A stretch of DNA of 64,000 nt from CALKHT01 sp964511575 (GTDB taxonomy: Bacteria; Planctomycetota; Phycisphaerae; Phycisphaerales; Phycisphaeraceae), in the NCBI GenBank assembly GCA_964511575.1, contig CAZEFM010000005.1, positions 20,953 through 84,952 on the forward strand. Reading direction: 5' to 3'. The notes below the pieces were generated by a model. The model saw only the letters and a list, made by a program, of their open reading frames with translations, had not been told where the DNA came from and did no database searches. The first letter of the stretch is position 1; each line of letters starts with the position of its first letter. Shown here one piece after another: positions 44,192-52,221 of the stretch. A program made the translations under genes and the position numbers.

Positions 44192-46009
44192 ATGACGCAG
44201 GCACTTCCGGCAACGCAGCGTATCCACCCGATCCAGGCGGAACTGGCCGCACTGGGGCGGCGGCAGCGTGCCTATGCCTTTGCGGCCGGATGCATACGGG
44301 CGATCTGGCTATGCCTGTTACTAGCGCTCGTACTGGTGCTGGTGGATGCGGCGATGCCGCTCACGGGCAACATTCGCATCGGTGCGCTGGGGGCGATTGC
44401 GGTGGTGTTTCTCATCGCTGTGGCCCTGTCCATCCATTGGCGGCGACACGACGACCGCGAGGCGCTTCAGCATGCCCGCACCATCGAACGCAAACACCGC
44501 CTGTGGTGCAACCCGATCGTCAATGCGTTGTTTCTGTCGCAATTGGCGGAACAGCAGAGCGATGACCTGGCGCACCAACTCGCTAAACGTTCGCTTGAAC
44601 GTGGCAGGACGACACTCGATCAAATCGACCTGCAGGCGCATATCGATCGCGCAGTCCTCCGTCGGGAAGCGGGTTGGCTCTGGGCGGTGGTTGTCGCCTG
44701 GCTTGTGTTGCTCGCCATTCAGCCGCGCCTGGCGATGGGGGGGCTGCAGCGCATCGTCAACCCGTTTGGCGTGCAAGCACCTTTCAGCCTCACTGAGCTC
44801 GATGTACGCGTCGAGCCCAACGAGGTGTATGAAGGGGAGGACGCCACCGTCACGGCCACCGTCACGGGGCGATTGCCCGATCAGGTCGAGATGGTGGAAC
44901 TGGACGACGCGGGCAACGAACGTCAGCGTTGGCCGATGCGACTAAGCGATCTGTCGCCGCAGGAGGGAGCGGCCGGCTGGCGGGGCATCGCATCGTTCGA
45001 GCGTCGGCTTCAGGACCTGCGTGAGCCCGTGACGTTTCGGATCGAGGCGGGCGATGCGCGGTCGCAGCCAATCACGATCACGCCCTTGCCGCGTCCCGCC
45101 GGCGAAGCCACGCGGGATGAGAGTCGCGCGAACGAGGCCGAATCCGAGCGTGAGCCCGGCGAGGGAGCCGATGGCGAGCTGATGAATCCGGGCGATGAGG
45201 GGGAAGGTGCAGGCGGGCCAGACGAACCCTCGCTGGCGGATTTTTTCCCTGAGTTGTTCGAGCAGATCGGCGAACTGGCGGCATCGGCGGGCGCTTTGAG
45301 CGAGCAGGCGCAGCAACTGCACGAATCGATGCCGGAAGATCTCACCACGCCGCAGGGGCAGGCCTGGCTTGAACAGCTCGAAGGGCTGCAGGAGGACATG
45401 GCCGCGTTCCAGAACCGTGCTCAGGAGCTTGCCGATGAGGCTCGCCGTCTGGCACAGGAACATCCGGAACAAAAAGAGCCTCTGGAGCAGTTGGCGCAAC
45501 AGTTGGAGAACCTGGGGCTTGCGGGACTGGGTGCATGCCCGGACCCGGGGGCTGGCGACGGCGCGGGCGAGGGGGCAGGAGCACCGCAGATCGGCCCGGA
45601 GCCCGGCCAACAACCGGGCAATCAGCCGGGTTCCTCGGAGGCACCGGGCACCGGTCTCCAAGGCCGGATCGGATCAGGCGGGGGGGGAGGATCGGCCGCG
45701 ACGCCGTCCACCGGATTCTGGCTCGCCGGCGCGCAGCAGGCGGGGCAACGCGATCAGATGCAACTGGCACAGTTGATGCTCCAGTTGCAGCAGGCGTTTT
45801 CGACGCAGACGGCCGATGGACGAAGTCAACTGCCCGATCTGCCCGAACGCACCCCCGGTGGCCGATATCGTGAACAGGTGGGCGGCGGCGATGCCATCGA
45901 AGCCCCGGACGCCGTCATGCAGCAGGTGCCGCCCCAGTATCGCGACCTGGTTCGTCAATACCGTGACCGGGTGCAACAGGATGAATCCCGGCGAAGGACC
46001 TCACCATGA
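44192..46009 (+). CDS. Membrane protein with coiled-coil and low-complexity region (DUF4175-like)
   Basis: A 605-residue protein: three membrane helices (about 30-52, 58-78, 155-178), a periplasmic β-domain (about 190-310), an acidic linker, then a strongly helical segment (about 345-440 with SEQAQQLHESMPEDL, QEDMAAFQNRAQELADEARRL). A Gly/Pro-rich low-complexity region follows (about 450-500), including a G8 homopolymer tract at 45680-45687. The layout resembles DUF4175 proteins that accompany VWA/BatA genes. It starts 50 bases after the previous gene and overlaps the next by four bases. No catalytic motif was seen. Confidence 0.72.
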   Translation: MTQALPATQRIHPIQAELAALGRRQRAYAFAAGCIRAIWLCLLLALVLVLVDAAMPLTGNIRIGALGAIAVVFLIAVALSIHWRRHDDREALQHARTIERKHRLWCNPIVNALFLSQLAEQQSDDLAHQLAKRSLERGRTTLDQIDLQAHIDRAVLRREAGWLWAVVVAWLVLLAIQPRLAMGGLQRIVNPFGVQAPFSLTELDVRVEPNEVYEGEDATVTATVTGRLPDQVEMVELDDAGNERQRWPMRLSDLSPQEGAAGWRGIASFERRLQDLREPVTFRIEAGDARSQPITITPLPRPAGEATRDESRANEAESEREPGEGADGELMNPGDEGEGAGGPDEPSLADFFPELFEQIGELAASAGALSEQAQQLHESMPEDLTTPQGQAWLEQLEGLQEDMAAFQNRAQELADEARRLAQEHPEQKEPLEQLAQQLENLGLAGLGACPDPGAGDGAGEGAGAPQIGPEPGQQPGNQPGSSEAPGTGLQGRIGSGGGGGSAATPSTGFWLAGAQQAGQRDQMQLAQLMLQLQQAFSTQTADGRSQLPDLPERTPGGRYREQVGGGDAIEAPDAVMQQVPPQYRDLVRQYRDRVQQDESRRRTSP

Positions 46010-46710
46010 TTTCGATTGCAACCCGAACGTTGCTCATCGCCCTGACCATTGCGACCGTCACCCTCAGCGCGGGGGCCGGTGCGTTGCTGCGAGCCCAGGA
46101 CGGTGACACGGCCGCAGCCGGGGAAGGCGTCGTGCGCGTCGGCCGACTTGTTTACGCGGGTGGCAAAACGAGCAAGTGCTTTGCCGATGGCTTTCTCGAA
46201 CTCGCCGACCGTCACATGGAAAGCAACGTCAGCCGGCAGTTTGAGGGCGTCGACCTTGCCAGTGATGAGATCTTCGAGTTTCCCTTCATCATCATGACCG
46301 GTGAAGGCGCGTTTTCCCTTTCCGAGAAGGAGCGGAAGAACCTGCGGTCCTATATCCAGCGGGGCGGGTTCCTCCTCGCCTCGGCGGGCTGCTCCAATCA
46401 GGCATGGGCGCGCAGCTTCCGCGATGCGTTCAGCGATGTTTTTGCGGACCATGAGCTTGAAGAACTCGACACCAAACACCCCATGTTCCACACGCTCTTC
46501 GACATCGACCGCATCGTCGCGACCAAGGGTTCGGCCCGGGGGGCGTTATACGGGATGAGCATCAACGGTCGATTGAGCATTGTTTTCTCACCCCTTGGGC
46601 TCAACGATACCGCCAACGCCGGGGGGGGCTGCTGCTGCTGCGGCGGCAACGAGGTGCGTAACGCCAAGGAGATCAACGCCAACATTCTCGCCTACGCGCT
46701 AACGCATTGA
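46006..46710 (+). CDS. DUF4159 domain protein, exported
   Basis: A 234-residue protein with a signal-anchor helix at the N-terminus (about 7-28). A DUF4159 domain follows (VRVGRLVYAGGKTSKCFADG, SDEIFEFPFIIMTGEGAFSLS, LRSYIQRGGFLLASAGCSN), a fold related to glutamine-amidotransferase/ThuA-like proteins. Near the C-terminus is an unusual stretch, GGGCCCCGG, with four cysteines in a row encoded by a G8 tract (46621-46628) followed by TGC repeats. It is the last gene of the BatA/VWA operon, and its start overlaps the upstream stop (ATGA). DUF4159 genes regularly end such clusters; the function is unknown. Confidence 0.85.
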   Translation: MISIATRTLLIALTIATVTLSAGAGALLRAQDGDTAAAGEGVVRVGRLVYAGGKTSKCFADGFLELADRHMESNVSRQFEGVDLASDEIFEFPFIIMTGEGAFSLSEKERKNLRSYIQRGGFLLASAGCSNQAWARSFRDAFSDVFADHELEELDTKHPMFHTLFDIDRIVATKGSARGALYGMSINGRLSIVFSPLGLNDTANAGGGCCCCGGNEVRNAKEINANILAYALTH

Positions 46711-46773
46711 GCGGAAGCGGACGACCAGATGAGTGTCGGGTTGTGCCTCCCGGTGGCATCGTGGTACCGATAA

Positions 46774-46808
46774 GCCCGGCCTGCGACTCACGCAGGTGAG
46801 GGTCGGGC
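46774..46808 (+). promoter_or_regulatory. Hairpin in the fbp 5' leader
   Basis: GCCCGGC (46774-46780) can pair with GTCGGGC (46802-46808; one G.U), enclosing CTGCG/CGCAG (46781-46785 and 46791-46795). It ends 20 bases before the fbp ATG. It may be a regulatory leader structure or fortuitous. Confidence 0.3.
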
Positions 46809-46828
46809 CTCATCCAGGCAGGACAGTC

Positions 46829-47893
46829 ATGGTTGAAGACAAGCGGCCGGTCGACAGCATCATCACCGTTCAACAGCACATTATCGAGGCTCAGGGACGC
46901 CACCCGACCGCCACGGGACAGTTCAGTTGGCTCCTCTCCGGCATCACCCTCGCCTGCAAGGTGATCGCGTCGTACGTTCGGCGGGCTGGTCTTGTCGATG
47001 TCCTCGGCGCGACCGAGGAAACCAACGTGCAGGGCGAGATTGTTCAGAAGCTCGACCACATCGCCAACGACGCTCTCATGAAAGCGCTGGGGTATCGTGA
47101 GGATGTGGGCATCATCGCCAGCGAAGAGGACAACGAGCCGCGCGTGCTGCAGGAAGTGGGGCGTGGCCGTTATGTCGTCATGTTCGACCCGCTGGACGGT
47201 TCGTCCAACATCGACGTCAACGTCTCGATCGGCACCATCTTCACGATCTTTCAACGACCGGAGTGGGATCACAAGGCTGAGTACAGCGTGATCCAGCCGG
47301 GCTATCAGCAGGTGGCTGCGGGGTACGTGCTGTACGGCTCCAGCACGGTGATGGTGTATACCACGGGTAACGGCGTGCATATGTTCACGCTCGATCCGCA
47401 GTTCGGCGCGTTTCTCCTGACGCGGCAGAACATTCGCATTCCCGCCCGCACCAACCAGTACAGCGTCAACGAAGCGTACAGCAACAGCTTCCCCGAACCG
47501 TATCAGCAGTACCTGACCTGGGCAAAGGAGCAGGTGGATGAACCGTTCAGCTCGCGCTACATCGGTTCACTGGTGGCGGATTTTCACCGCATCCTGCTCA
47601 AGGGCGGCGTCTTTCTATACCCGCCGACACAGAAAAATCGCGAAGGCAAGCTGCGGCTGATGTATGAAGCCAACCCGCTGGCCTTCATCGCCGAGCAGGC
47701 GGGTGGCGCCGCCAGTGATGGGCATCAGCGCATCCTTGATATTCAACCGCGCAGCCTTCATCAGCGTACCCCGCTGATTCTGGGCAGTCGGGACAACGTT
47801 GAAGACGTTCTGCGTTTCGTTCGCGCGTATGAAGCGGCGCATCCCGAGGCGCATCCACGCCGCCGGGCGACGGACAAAGTGCCGGCGCTTTGA
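46829..47893 (+). CDS. fbp: Class 1 fructose-1,6-bisphosphatase
   Basis: This gluconeogenic enzyme hydrolyses fructose 1,6-bisphosphate to fructose 6-phosphate with Mg2+. The 354-residue protein has the class 1 metal- and substrate-binding motifs: LDHIANDAL, IASEEDNEP, FDPLDGSSNIDVNVSIGTIF (metal ligands D, D and E, near 117-136) and RYIGSLVADFHRILLKGG with PPTQKNREGKLRLMYE. I placed the start at 46829 (MVEDKRP), a few residues before homology; the upstream frame is open to 46733. It converges on mlaE with 13 bases between the stops. Together with phosphoglycerate mutase in this window it indicates normal central carbon metabolism. Confidence 0.96.
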   Translation: MVEDKRPVDSIITVQQHIIEAQGRHPTATGQFSWLLSGITLACKVIASYVRRAGLVDVLGATEETNVQGEIVQKLDHIANDALMKALGYREDVGIIASEEDNEPRVLQEVGRGRYVVMFDPLDGSSNIDVNVSIGTIFTIFQRPEWDHKAEYSVIQPGYQQVAAGYVLYGSSTVMVYTTGNGVHMFTLDPQFGAFLLTRQNIRIPARTNQYSVNEAYSNSFPEPYQQYLTWAKEQVDEPFSSRYIGSLVADFHRILLKGGVFLYPPTQKNREGKLRLMYEANPLAFIAEQAGGAASDGHQRILDIQPRSLHQRTPLILGSRDNVEDVLRFVRAYEAAHPEAHPRRRATDKVPAL

Positions 47894-47906
47894 TGAGGCA
47901 GCGTAG

Positions 47907-48725
47907 TCAGAGCGTCGTGGTGGAGGGGCCCCAGATCACCTCGTACAGATCGTTGAGGAACTTCGCCAGGAAGAGGTTCATGACGATGATCGCCAGGAAG
48001 CTGGTGACGAAGGCGTCGGTGGCGGCCCGGCCGACACCCGCCGCGCCGGGACGGCAGTTAAAGCCCTTGTAGCAACTGATCAACCCGATCGACAGGCCGA
48101 AGAACACACTTTTGATCAACCCCGACATCAGGTCATACGCTTCGACGAACTCCCTCGAGAAGCGGCGGTATTCCACCGGATCCACGCCGAAGCCGTTGAC
48201 CGTGACAAGCTGCCCGCCGAGGATGCCCATCAGGTCGCTGAACGCGGTGAGGATGGGAACCATGATGACGCAGGCGGCGACACGCGGCACGATCAGGTGT
48301 GCCACGGGATTGGCGCCCATGGCCGCAAGCGCATCGATCTGTTCGGTTACGCGCATGGTGCCCAACTCCGCGCTGACGGCTCCGCCCACCCGGCCGGCGA
48401 TCATCACCGCCGCGAGCACCGGGCCGATCTGACGCACCACCGAGATGTCGATAATGCCGCCCAGACGGTTTTCCATCCCCATGAGGGCGAACTGATCGTA
48501 CGCCTCCACCGCGAGCACCATGCCGATGAACGCGCCGACGATCGCGACGACGGGAATGGACTTGGTGCCGATGAGAAACAGTTGCGGCGCAAGCAAACGC
48601 CACCGCCAACTCGCGCCGTGCAGCGCCCAACGCGCCGCATTCAGGCAGAACTGCGAAAAGAGGGCGAAGTCCTCGACCTGCCCGGTCACCCGCCGACCCA
48701 GATAAACAATACGGTCTCCTGTCAT
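47907..48725 (-). CDS. MlaE-like ABC transporter permease
   Basis: The permease of an Mla-type phospholipid ABC transporter, 272 aa, with five or six membrane helices. Characteristic segments are QLFLIGTKSIPVVAIVGAF (about 46-64), MVLAVEAYDQFALMGMEN, GPVLAAVMIAGRVGGAVSAE, MRVTEQIDALAAMGANP and FSREFVEAYDLMSGLIKSVF, all conserved in MlaE/YrbE. The ATPase and MCE subunits are at 26.3-28.3 kb, so the operon is split. It is transcribed alone, with a -10-like element seven bases before the ATG, which suggests a leaderless message. It converges on fbp. Confidence 0.93.
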   Translation of the reverse strand: MTGDRIVYLGRRVTGQVEDFALFSQFCLNAARWALHGASWRWRLLAPQLFLIGTKSIPVVAIVGAFIGMVLAVEAYDQFALMGMENRLGGIIDISVVRQIGPVLAAVMIAGRVGGAVSAELGTMRVTEQIDALAAMGANPVAHLIVPRVAACVIMVPILTAFSDLMGILGGQLVTVNGFGVDPVEYRRFSREFVEAYDLMSGLIKSVFFGLSIGLISCYKGFNCRPGAAGVGRAATDAFVTSFLAIIVMNLFLAKFLNDLYEVIWGPSTTTL

Positions 48726-48732
48726 GGTCGAA

Positions 48733-48738
48733 ATTGTA
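48733..48738 (-). promoter_or_regulatory. -10-like element and probable leaderless start of mlaE
   Basis: TACAAT on the minus strand, seven bases before the ATG at 48725, with no Shine-Dalgarno sequence in between. The -35 region has no good match. Confidence 0.4.
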
Positions 48739-48996
48739 AGGCACGCCCGCGTTCGATGCGACGAACAGGTGGAGGCCTCAACGGAATCGTGCGTGAGCGT
48801 CAACCAGCAGGGCGAGGTGATGTGCCGATGGTCTTCGCAATGGGAAGAAAATGATTGATTTTTGGACGACCCGCGGTACGATCATGATGCTCTCCGCCAT
48901 ATCGCGGTATCTGTACCTGTCGCTGGTCGCGTCCATTGATCACCTGACGGGAGCATTTTTCAGGGGAACCTCTCACATTCCAATCGGAATCCACCC

Positions 48997-49444
48997 ATGC
49001 GAAGTGTGCCTGCCGCGAACGTCAATGATCCTGCGCCCGTTCCCGTCCATCGGCCATCGCGCCGCCTTCTGCTGGCCGGGGCGTTGCTGACCACGGCGCC
49101 ATCGCGCCGCTCACCGCGAAGGCGGAACTTGTCCCGCTGCTGATGCGCGGCGATGCTACGCTGGCGTTCGACACGACCTGCCGCTCGACCGCAGGGTGGT
49201 CGGACCGTTGGTCGAGGTGGACAATGACACGGCCTATGCCTCGTATCGCTTCGTGGTGACAGAGGTGCGCGACAGTGACATGGCCAACTCGATGCAGTTC
49301 GCCGACATCCAGTTCTACGTTCCCGAGCCGACCAGCGCAGCGCTGCTTCTGGGAGGGGTGTGGGGTTTGACGCTCAGGCGGCGTTCGCGCTGCCAGTCTG
49401 GTTGCCGCGGGCGTAGAACCATGCGCCGGGCAGCGTCGCGATGA
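48997..49444 (+). pseudogene. Decayed PEP-CTERM protein gene
   Basis: Pieces of one exported protein lie in three frames. A start with a basic N-terminus and signal-like helix (RRLLLAGALL) runs from 48997 to a stop at 49141. A second frame reads APLTAKAELVPLLMRG from about 49110. A third (49166-49384) reads DLPLDRRVVGPLVEVDND, NSMQFADIQFY and the PEP-CTERM tail VPEPTSAALLLGGVWG followed by LRRR. Frameshifts, and loss of the usual roughly 150-residue middle, explain the short length. The end of the third frame runs into the flippase gene on the other strand. Alternatively it is a short intact gene with sequencing errors. The 270 bases before it, between mlaE and this remnant, contain nothing recognised. 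Confidence 0.7.
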
Positions 49445-50411
49445 GATCGACGATGAAGATGAGCAGCGACAGCACCACGGCGGCTTCCGGTGCCATGCCC
49501 GCCAGGCCGAACAGTTGACTGAATGCTGCTTCACGCACGCCCAGCCCGCCAATGGAGATTGGAATCATGGTGACGAACATGATCGCGGGGACGAAAATGA
49601 AATAGTCCAGGACATCGATATCCAGCCGCAACGCCCATGCCGCCGCGATTGTGCCCACCACACGCACACACTGCATCAGCACCGCCAGCACGAGCCCGCC
49701 GAGCAGCAACACGCGATCGCGACGATACGCATCGATGCATTCGTACAGTCGCGTGAGTGGATGCCGCAGGTATCGCGCGATAACGGGTGGCATGACACGG
49801 TCGGCCCACACGCGCACCGGTCGGCTCAGAAGCAAAAGACACATCGCGATCAACACGACCAGTGACGCTCCCGCCGTCCACGCGATCGCGGTCGGCAGCA
49901 TCCGTGCGGTCATGGATAGTCCCACGAGCACCATCAGCAGCAGGCTCACCACGCCGAGCACACGGTCGAGGAACACGGATGTGAACGCCTGCGCAAGATT
50001 GCAGCCCTGGCGTGTGAGTCCCAGCACGCGCAGCGCCTCAACACCCACCACACCCGGCAGAAACGCGCCGACGAAGTTGCTGACCATCGTGATGCGGATG
50101 AGTGCGGGCAGTGTCGCCGTGGGGCAGCGCCCCTGCAGCAGCAGTCGCCAGCGGTAGGCTGCGAAGAGGCGTTCAAAGATGAAGACGCCCAGTAGCAGCA
50201 GTAACCCCACAGGGCGCGCCTGCGCCAGCACCGCGCCCGCGGCCCAGAGGTCGATCTTCCATGCCAACAGCGCGAGCAGGGCGATGCTGACCGCAATGCG
50301 CACGGTCGTGCCGACGCTGGGGGCGGAACGCGGCTGCGGCCTGCTCACCGGACCTATGGGGGCGGCGTGCTGTTGCGGTGTCGCGCCGCCGGTCGACGGG
50401 GGCGTGGTCAT
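49374..50411 (-). CDS. Flippase-like membrane protein (UPF0104/LPG synthase TM-type)
   Basis: A 345-residue integral membrane protein of the YbhN/UPF0104 (aglD/MprF N-terminal) family. There are seven or eight helices after a roughly 33-residue proline-rich cytoplasmic N-terminus. Family hallmarks are RWRLLLQG near the second helix, VSNFVGAFLPGVVGVEALRVLGL (about 108-130), FTSVFLDRVLGVVSLL and IPISIGGLGVREAAF (about 285-299). Members move lipid-linked sugars or aminoacyl lipids across the membrane. The ATG at 50411 lies seven bases after TATAGT; a longer frame extends to 50507. Its 3' end overlaps the PEP-CTERM remnant. The position beside glycosyltransferases suggests surface-glycan lipid flipping. 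Confidence 0.88.
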   Translation of the reverse strand: MTTPPSTGGATPQQHAAPIGPVSRPQPRSAPSVGTTVRIAVSIALLALLAWKIDLWAAGAVLAQARPVGLLLLLGVFIFERLFAAYRWRLLLQGRCPTATLPALIRITMVSNFVGAFLPGVVGVEALRVLGLTRQGCNLAQAFTSVFLDRVLGVVSLLLMVLVGLSMTARMLPTAIAWTAGASLVVLIAMCLLLLSRPVRVWADRVMPPVIARYLRHPLTRLYECIDAYRRDRVLLLGGLVLAVLMQCVRVVGTIAAAWALRLDIDVLDYFIFVPAIMFVTMIPISIGGLGVREAAFSQLFGLAGMAPEAAVVLSLLIFIVDLIATLPGAWFYARGNQTGSANAA

Positions 50412-50418
50412 GCGAACC

Positions 50419-50424
50419 ACTATA
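50419..50424 (-). promoter_or_regulatory. -10-like element and probable leaderless start of the UPF0104 gene
   Basis: TATAGT on the minus strand (five of six to consensus), seven bases before the ATG at 50411, and no Shine-Dalgarno sequence. Confidence 0.4.
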
Positions 50425-50559
50425 AAGGGCGGGAGGTGGAAATCAGCGCGTTTTAGGGCAGGACGTATCGCTTTGCGAAAGGGCGGCATGCCCACCGTTG
50501 CTCGCACGGTGCCCTGCCAGGTTGCGTTGCGGCGGATGCGCTGCTACTAAGGTCGACCT

Positions 50560-51267
50560 ATGGCTAAGACCCGTCGACCTACCGAGTTGCGTCCGACCAC
50601 GATCGAGCCCTACCCCGCCGGCGCTCCGGGCAGCGTGATTATCACGATGGGCAACACGCGTGTGCTGTGCACCGCCAGTATTGCCGATGAAGCGCCGCGC
50701 TGGTTGATCGACCCCGCCACGGGTCAGCCGAGTAAGGGGTGGGTCACCGCTGAATACGCGATGCTGCCCGGCTCCACCCCGCAGCGCAAGCGGCGTGGCA
50801 GCGACAGCCGCGGCACCGAGATTCAGCGACTCATCGGGCGCGTGCTGCGTGCCGCCGTTGATCTGGAAAAAATGTCCGGCCTGCTCATTACCTGCGACTG
50901 CGATGTGCTTGTCGCCGACGGCGGCACCCGCACTGCGGCGATCACCGGGGCGTTCGTCGCTCTGGCGCAGGCGATCGATTTTGCCCGGCGCGAGGGCTTG
51001 ATCCGCGCCAACCCGATTCGCGGCCCCGTGGCGGCGGTGAGTGTCGGCATCGTCGACGGCACACCACGACTCGATCTCGATTACCCGCTCGACGTGCGCG
51101 CGGAGGTCGACATGAACGTGGCGATGAACCATCGCGGCCAGTTCATCGAGGTGCAGGGCACGGGGGAGAACGGCACGTTCAGCCGGGCGGAACTCGATAA
51201 GCTTCTCGATCTCGCCGGTCGCGGTATTCGCCAACTCATACGCATTCAACGTGCCGTGCTGAAATGA
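50560..51267 (+). CDS. rph: Ribonuclease PH
   Basis: This phosphorolytic 3'-5' exoribonuclease trims tRNA precursors, forming a hexameric ring. The 235-residue protein shows the family motifs: LRPTTIEPYPAGAPGSVIITMGNTRV near the start, GWVTAEYAMLPGSTPQRKRR, GTEIQRLIGRVLRAAVDL, ITCDCDVLVADGGTRTAAITGA (about 110-131; the aspartate and phosphate-binding residues) and a C-terminal FIEVQGTGENGTFSR. AAGG precedes the ATG by seven bases. It is an RNA-processing gene placed among surface-glycan genes, with its own divergent promoter region, and is probably not part of that pathway. Confidence 0.95.
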   Translation: MAKTRRPTELRPTTIEPYPAGAPGSVIITMGNTRVLCTASIADEAPRWLIDPATGQPSKGWVTAEYAMLPGSTPQRKRRGSDSRGTEIQRLIGRVLRAAVDLEKMSGLLITCDCDVLVADGGTRTAAITGAFVALAQAIDFARREGLIRANPIRGPVAAVSVGIVDGTPRLDLDYPLDVRAEVDMNVAMNHRGQFIEVQGTGENGTFSRAELDKLLDLAGRGIRQLIRIQRAVLK

Positions 51268-51339
51268 TTGGATCACGACAGGCCGGGGCGATGCACGTTT
51301 CAACGCTGGTATCGTTCGACGGCTGAGTGATGCGGCATT

Positions 51340-52221
51340 ATGAATCTGGCGATTCTCATTCCGGTCCACAACGCCGCGGCGACGATCGAGCGCACCATTC
51401 AATCGCTTGCACATGTCAGCGACAGGGCGGGAACGCAGGTCATCATCGTGGATGATGGTTCGACCGACGATTCGGCTGCTATTGCGGAGCGAGCGCTCGA
51501 CCAACAGGGGTTTGCGGCACGTCAGATCCTGCGGCAGGACAACGCTGGGGCCGGCGCTGCGCGCAACACCGCCTTGGCGAACACGAGTGCTGCGTGGGTG
51601 TTGTTCCTTGATGCGGATGATGAACTGCTGATTGATCCGTCTTCGCTGTTCTCGGCTGTGCCGCGTGATGCGACGATGGTCACAACCGGTGCGGTGGTGG
51701 TGCGCCGGGGCGCGGTGGTGAAGCGGTATCGGCCGCAGATTGTCACCGTCGCCGATGCGAGGCGACGCTTGAGCGCGGGCAATCTGTTTCCGATGGGCAG
51801 CGTGTTGTTTCGCCGCGACCAACTGACGCATCGTTTCGACGAAACGCTGGCCTACCTGGAGGACTGGCAGTTCTGGCTGCACAACGAGCAGTTGTACCAA
51901 CGCGTGGTGGCGGTCAATGAGCCGATGGTACGCATTCATGTGCATGGCGGCAATCGCAGCAGCCATTTCGCGGCGATCGGCGCATGTCGTGAACGTATCG
52001 CCGAGGGCTGGTACACATCGCATCGCCCCACGATGACCCGGCAGGAGCGCCACAACTGGATGCTGCAACGCGCGATCGGCCGCATGATGCAGGGGCATCG
52101 TCCTAGTCTGGCGGCGTGGTTCGCATGGGGTGCGAACAAATCGCTGTACGCGAAATTTATGGCACATGCATGTCTTCGCCAGCGGGTGCTGAGGCACGAC
52201 CATTACGCGGTGGGGCGGTAG
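51340..52221 (+). CDS. Glycosyltransferase family 2
   Basis: A GT-A fold glycosyltransferase of 293 aa. MNLAILIPVHNAAATIERTI begins the nucleotide-binding domain; the DxD-type region includes VDDGSTDDS (about 40-48) and FLDADDELL (about 89-97). EDWQFWLHNEQLYQR near 171-185 is the acceptor-side ED motif. It transfers a sugar from a nucleotide donor to a surface glycan or lipid carrier; specificity is unknown. It lies 72 bases after rph and its 3' end overlaps the end of the convergent FkbM methyltransferase gene by 19 bases. Confidence 0.9.
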   Translation: MNLAILIPVHNAAATIERTIQSLAHVSDRAGTQVIIVDDGSTDDSAAIAERALDQQGFAARQILRQDNAGAGAARNTALANTSAAWVLFLDADDELLIDPSSLFSAVPRDATMVTTGAVVVRRGAVVKRYRPQIVTVADARRRLSAGNLFPMGSVLFRRDQLTHRFDETLAYLEDWQFWLHNEQLYQRVVAVNEPMVRIHVHGGNRSSHFAAIGACRERIAEGWYTSHRPTMTRQERHNWMLQRAIGRMMQGHRPSLAAWFAWGANKSLYAKFMAHACLRQRVLRHDHYAVGR

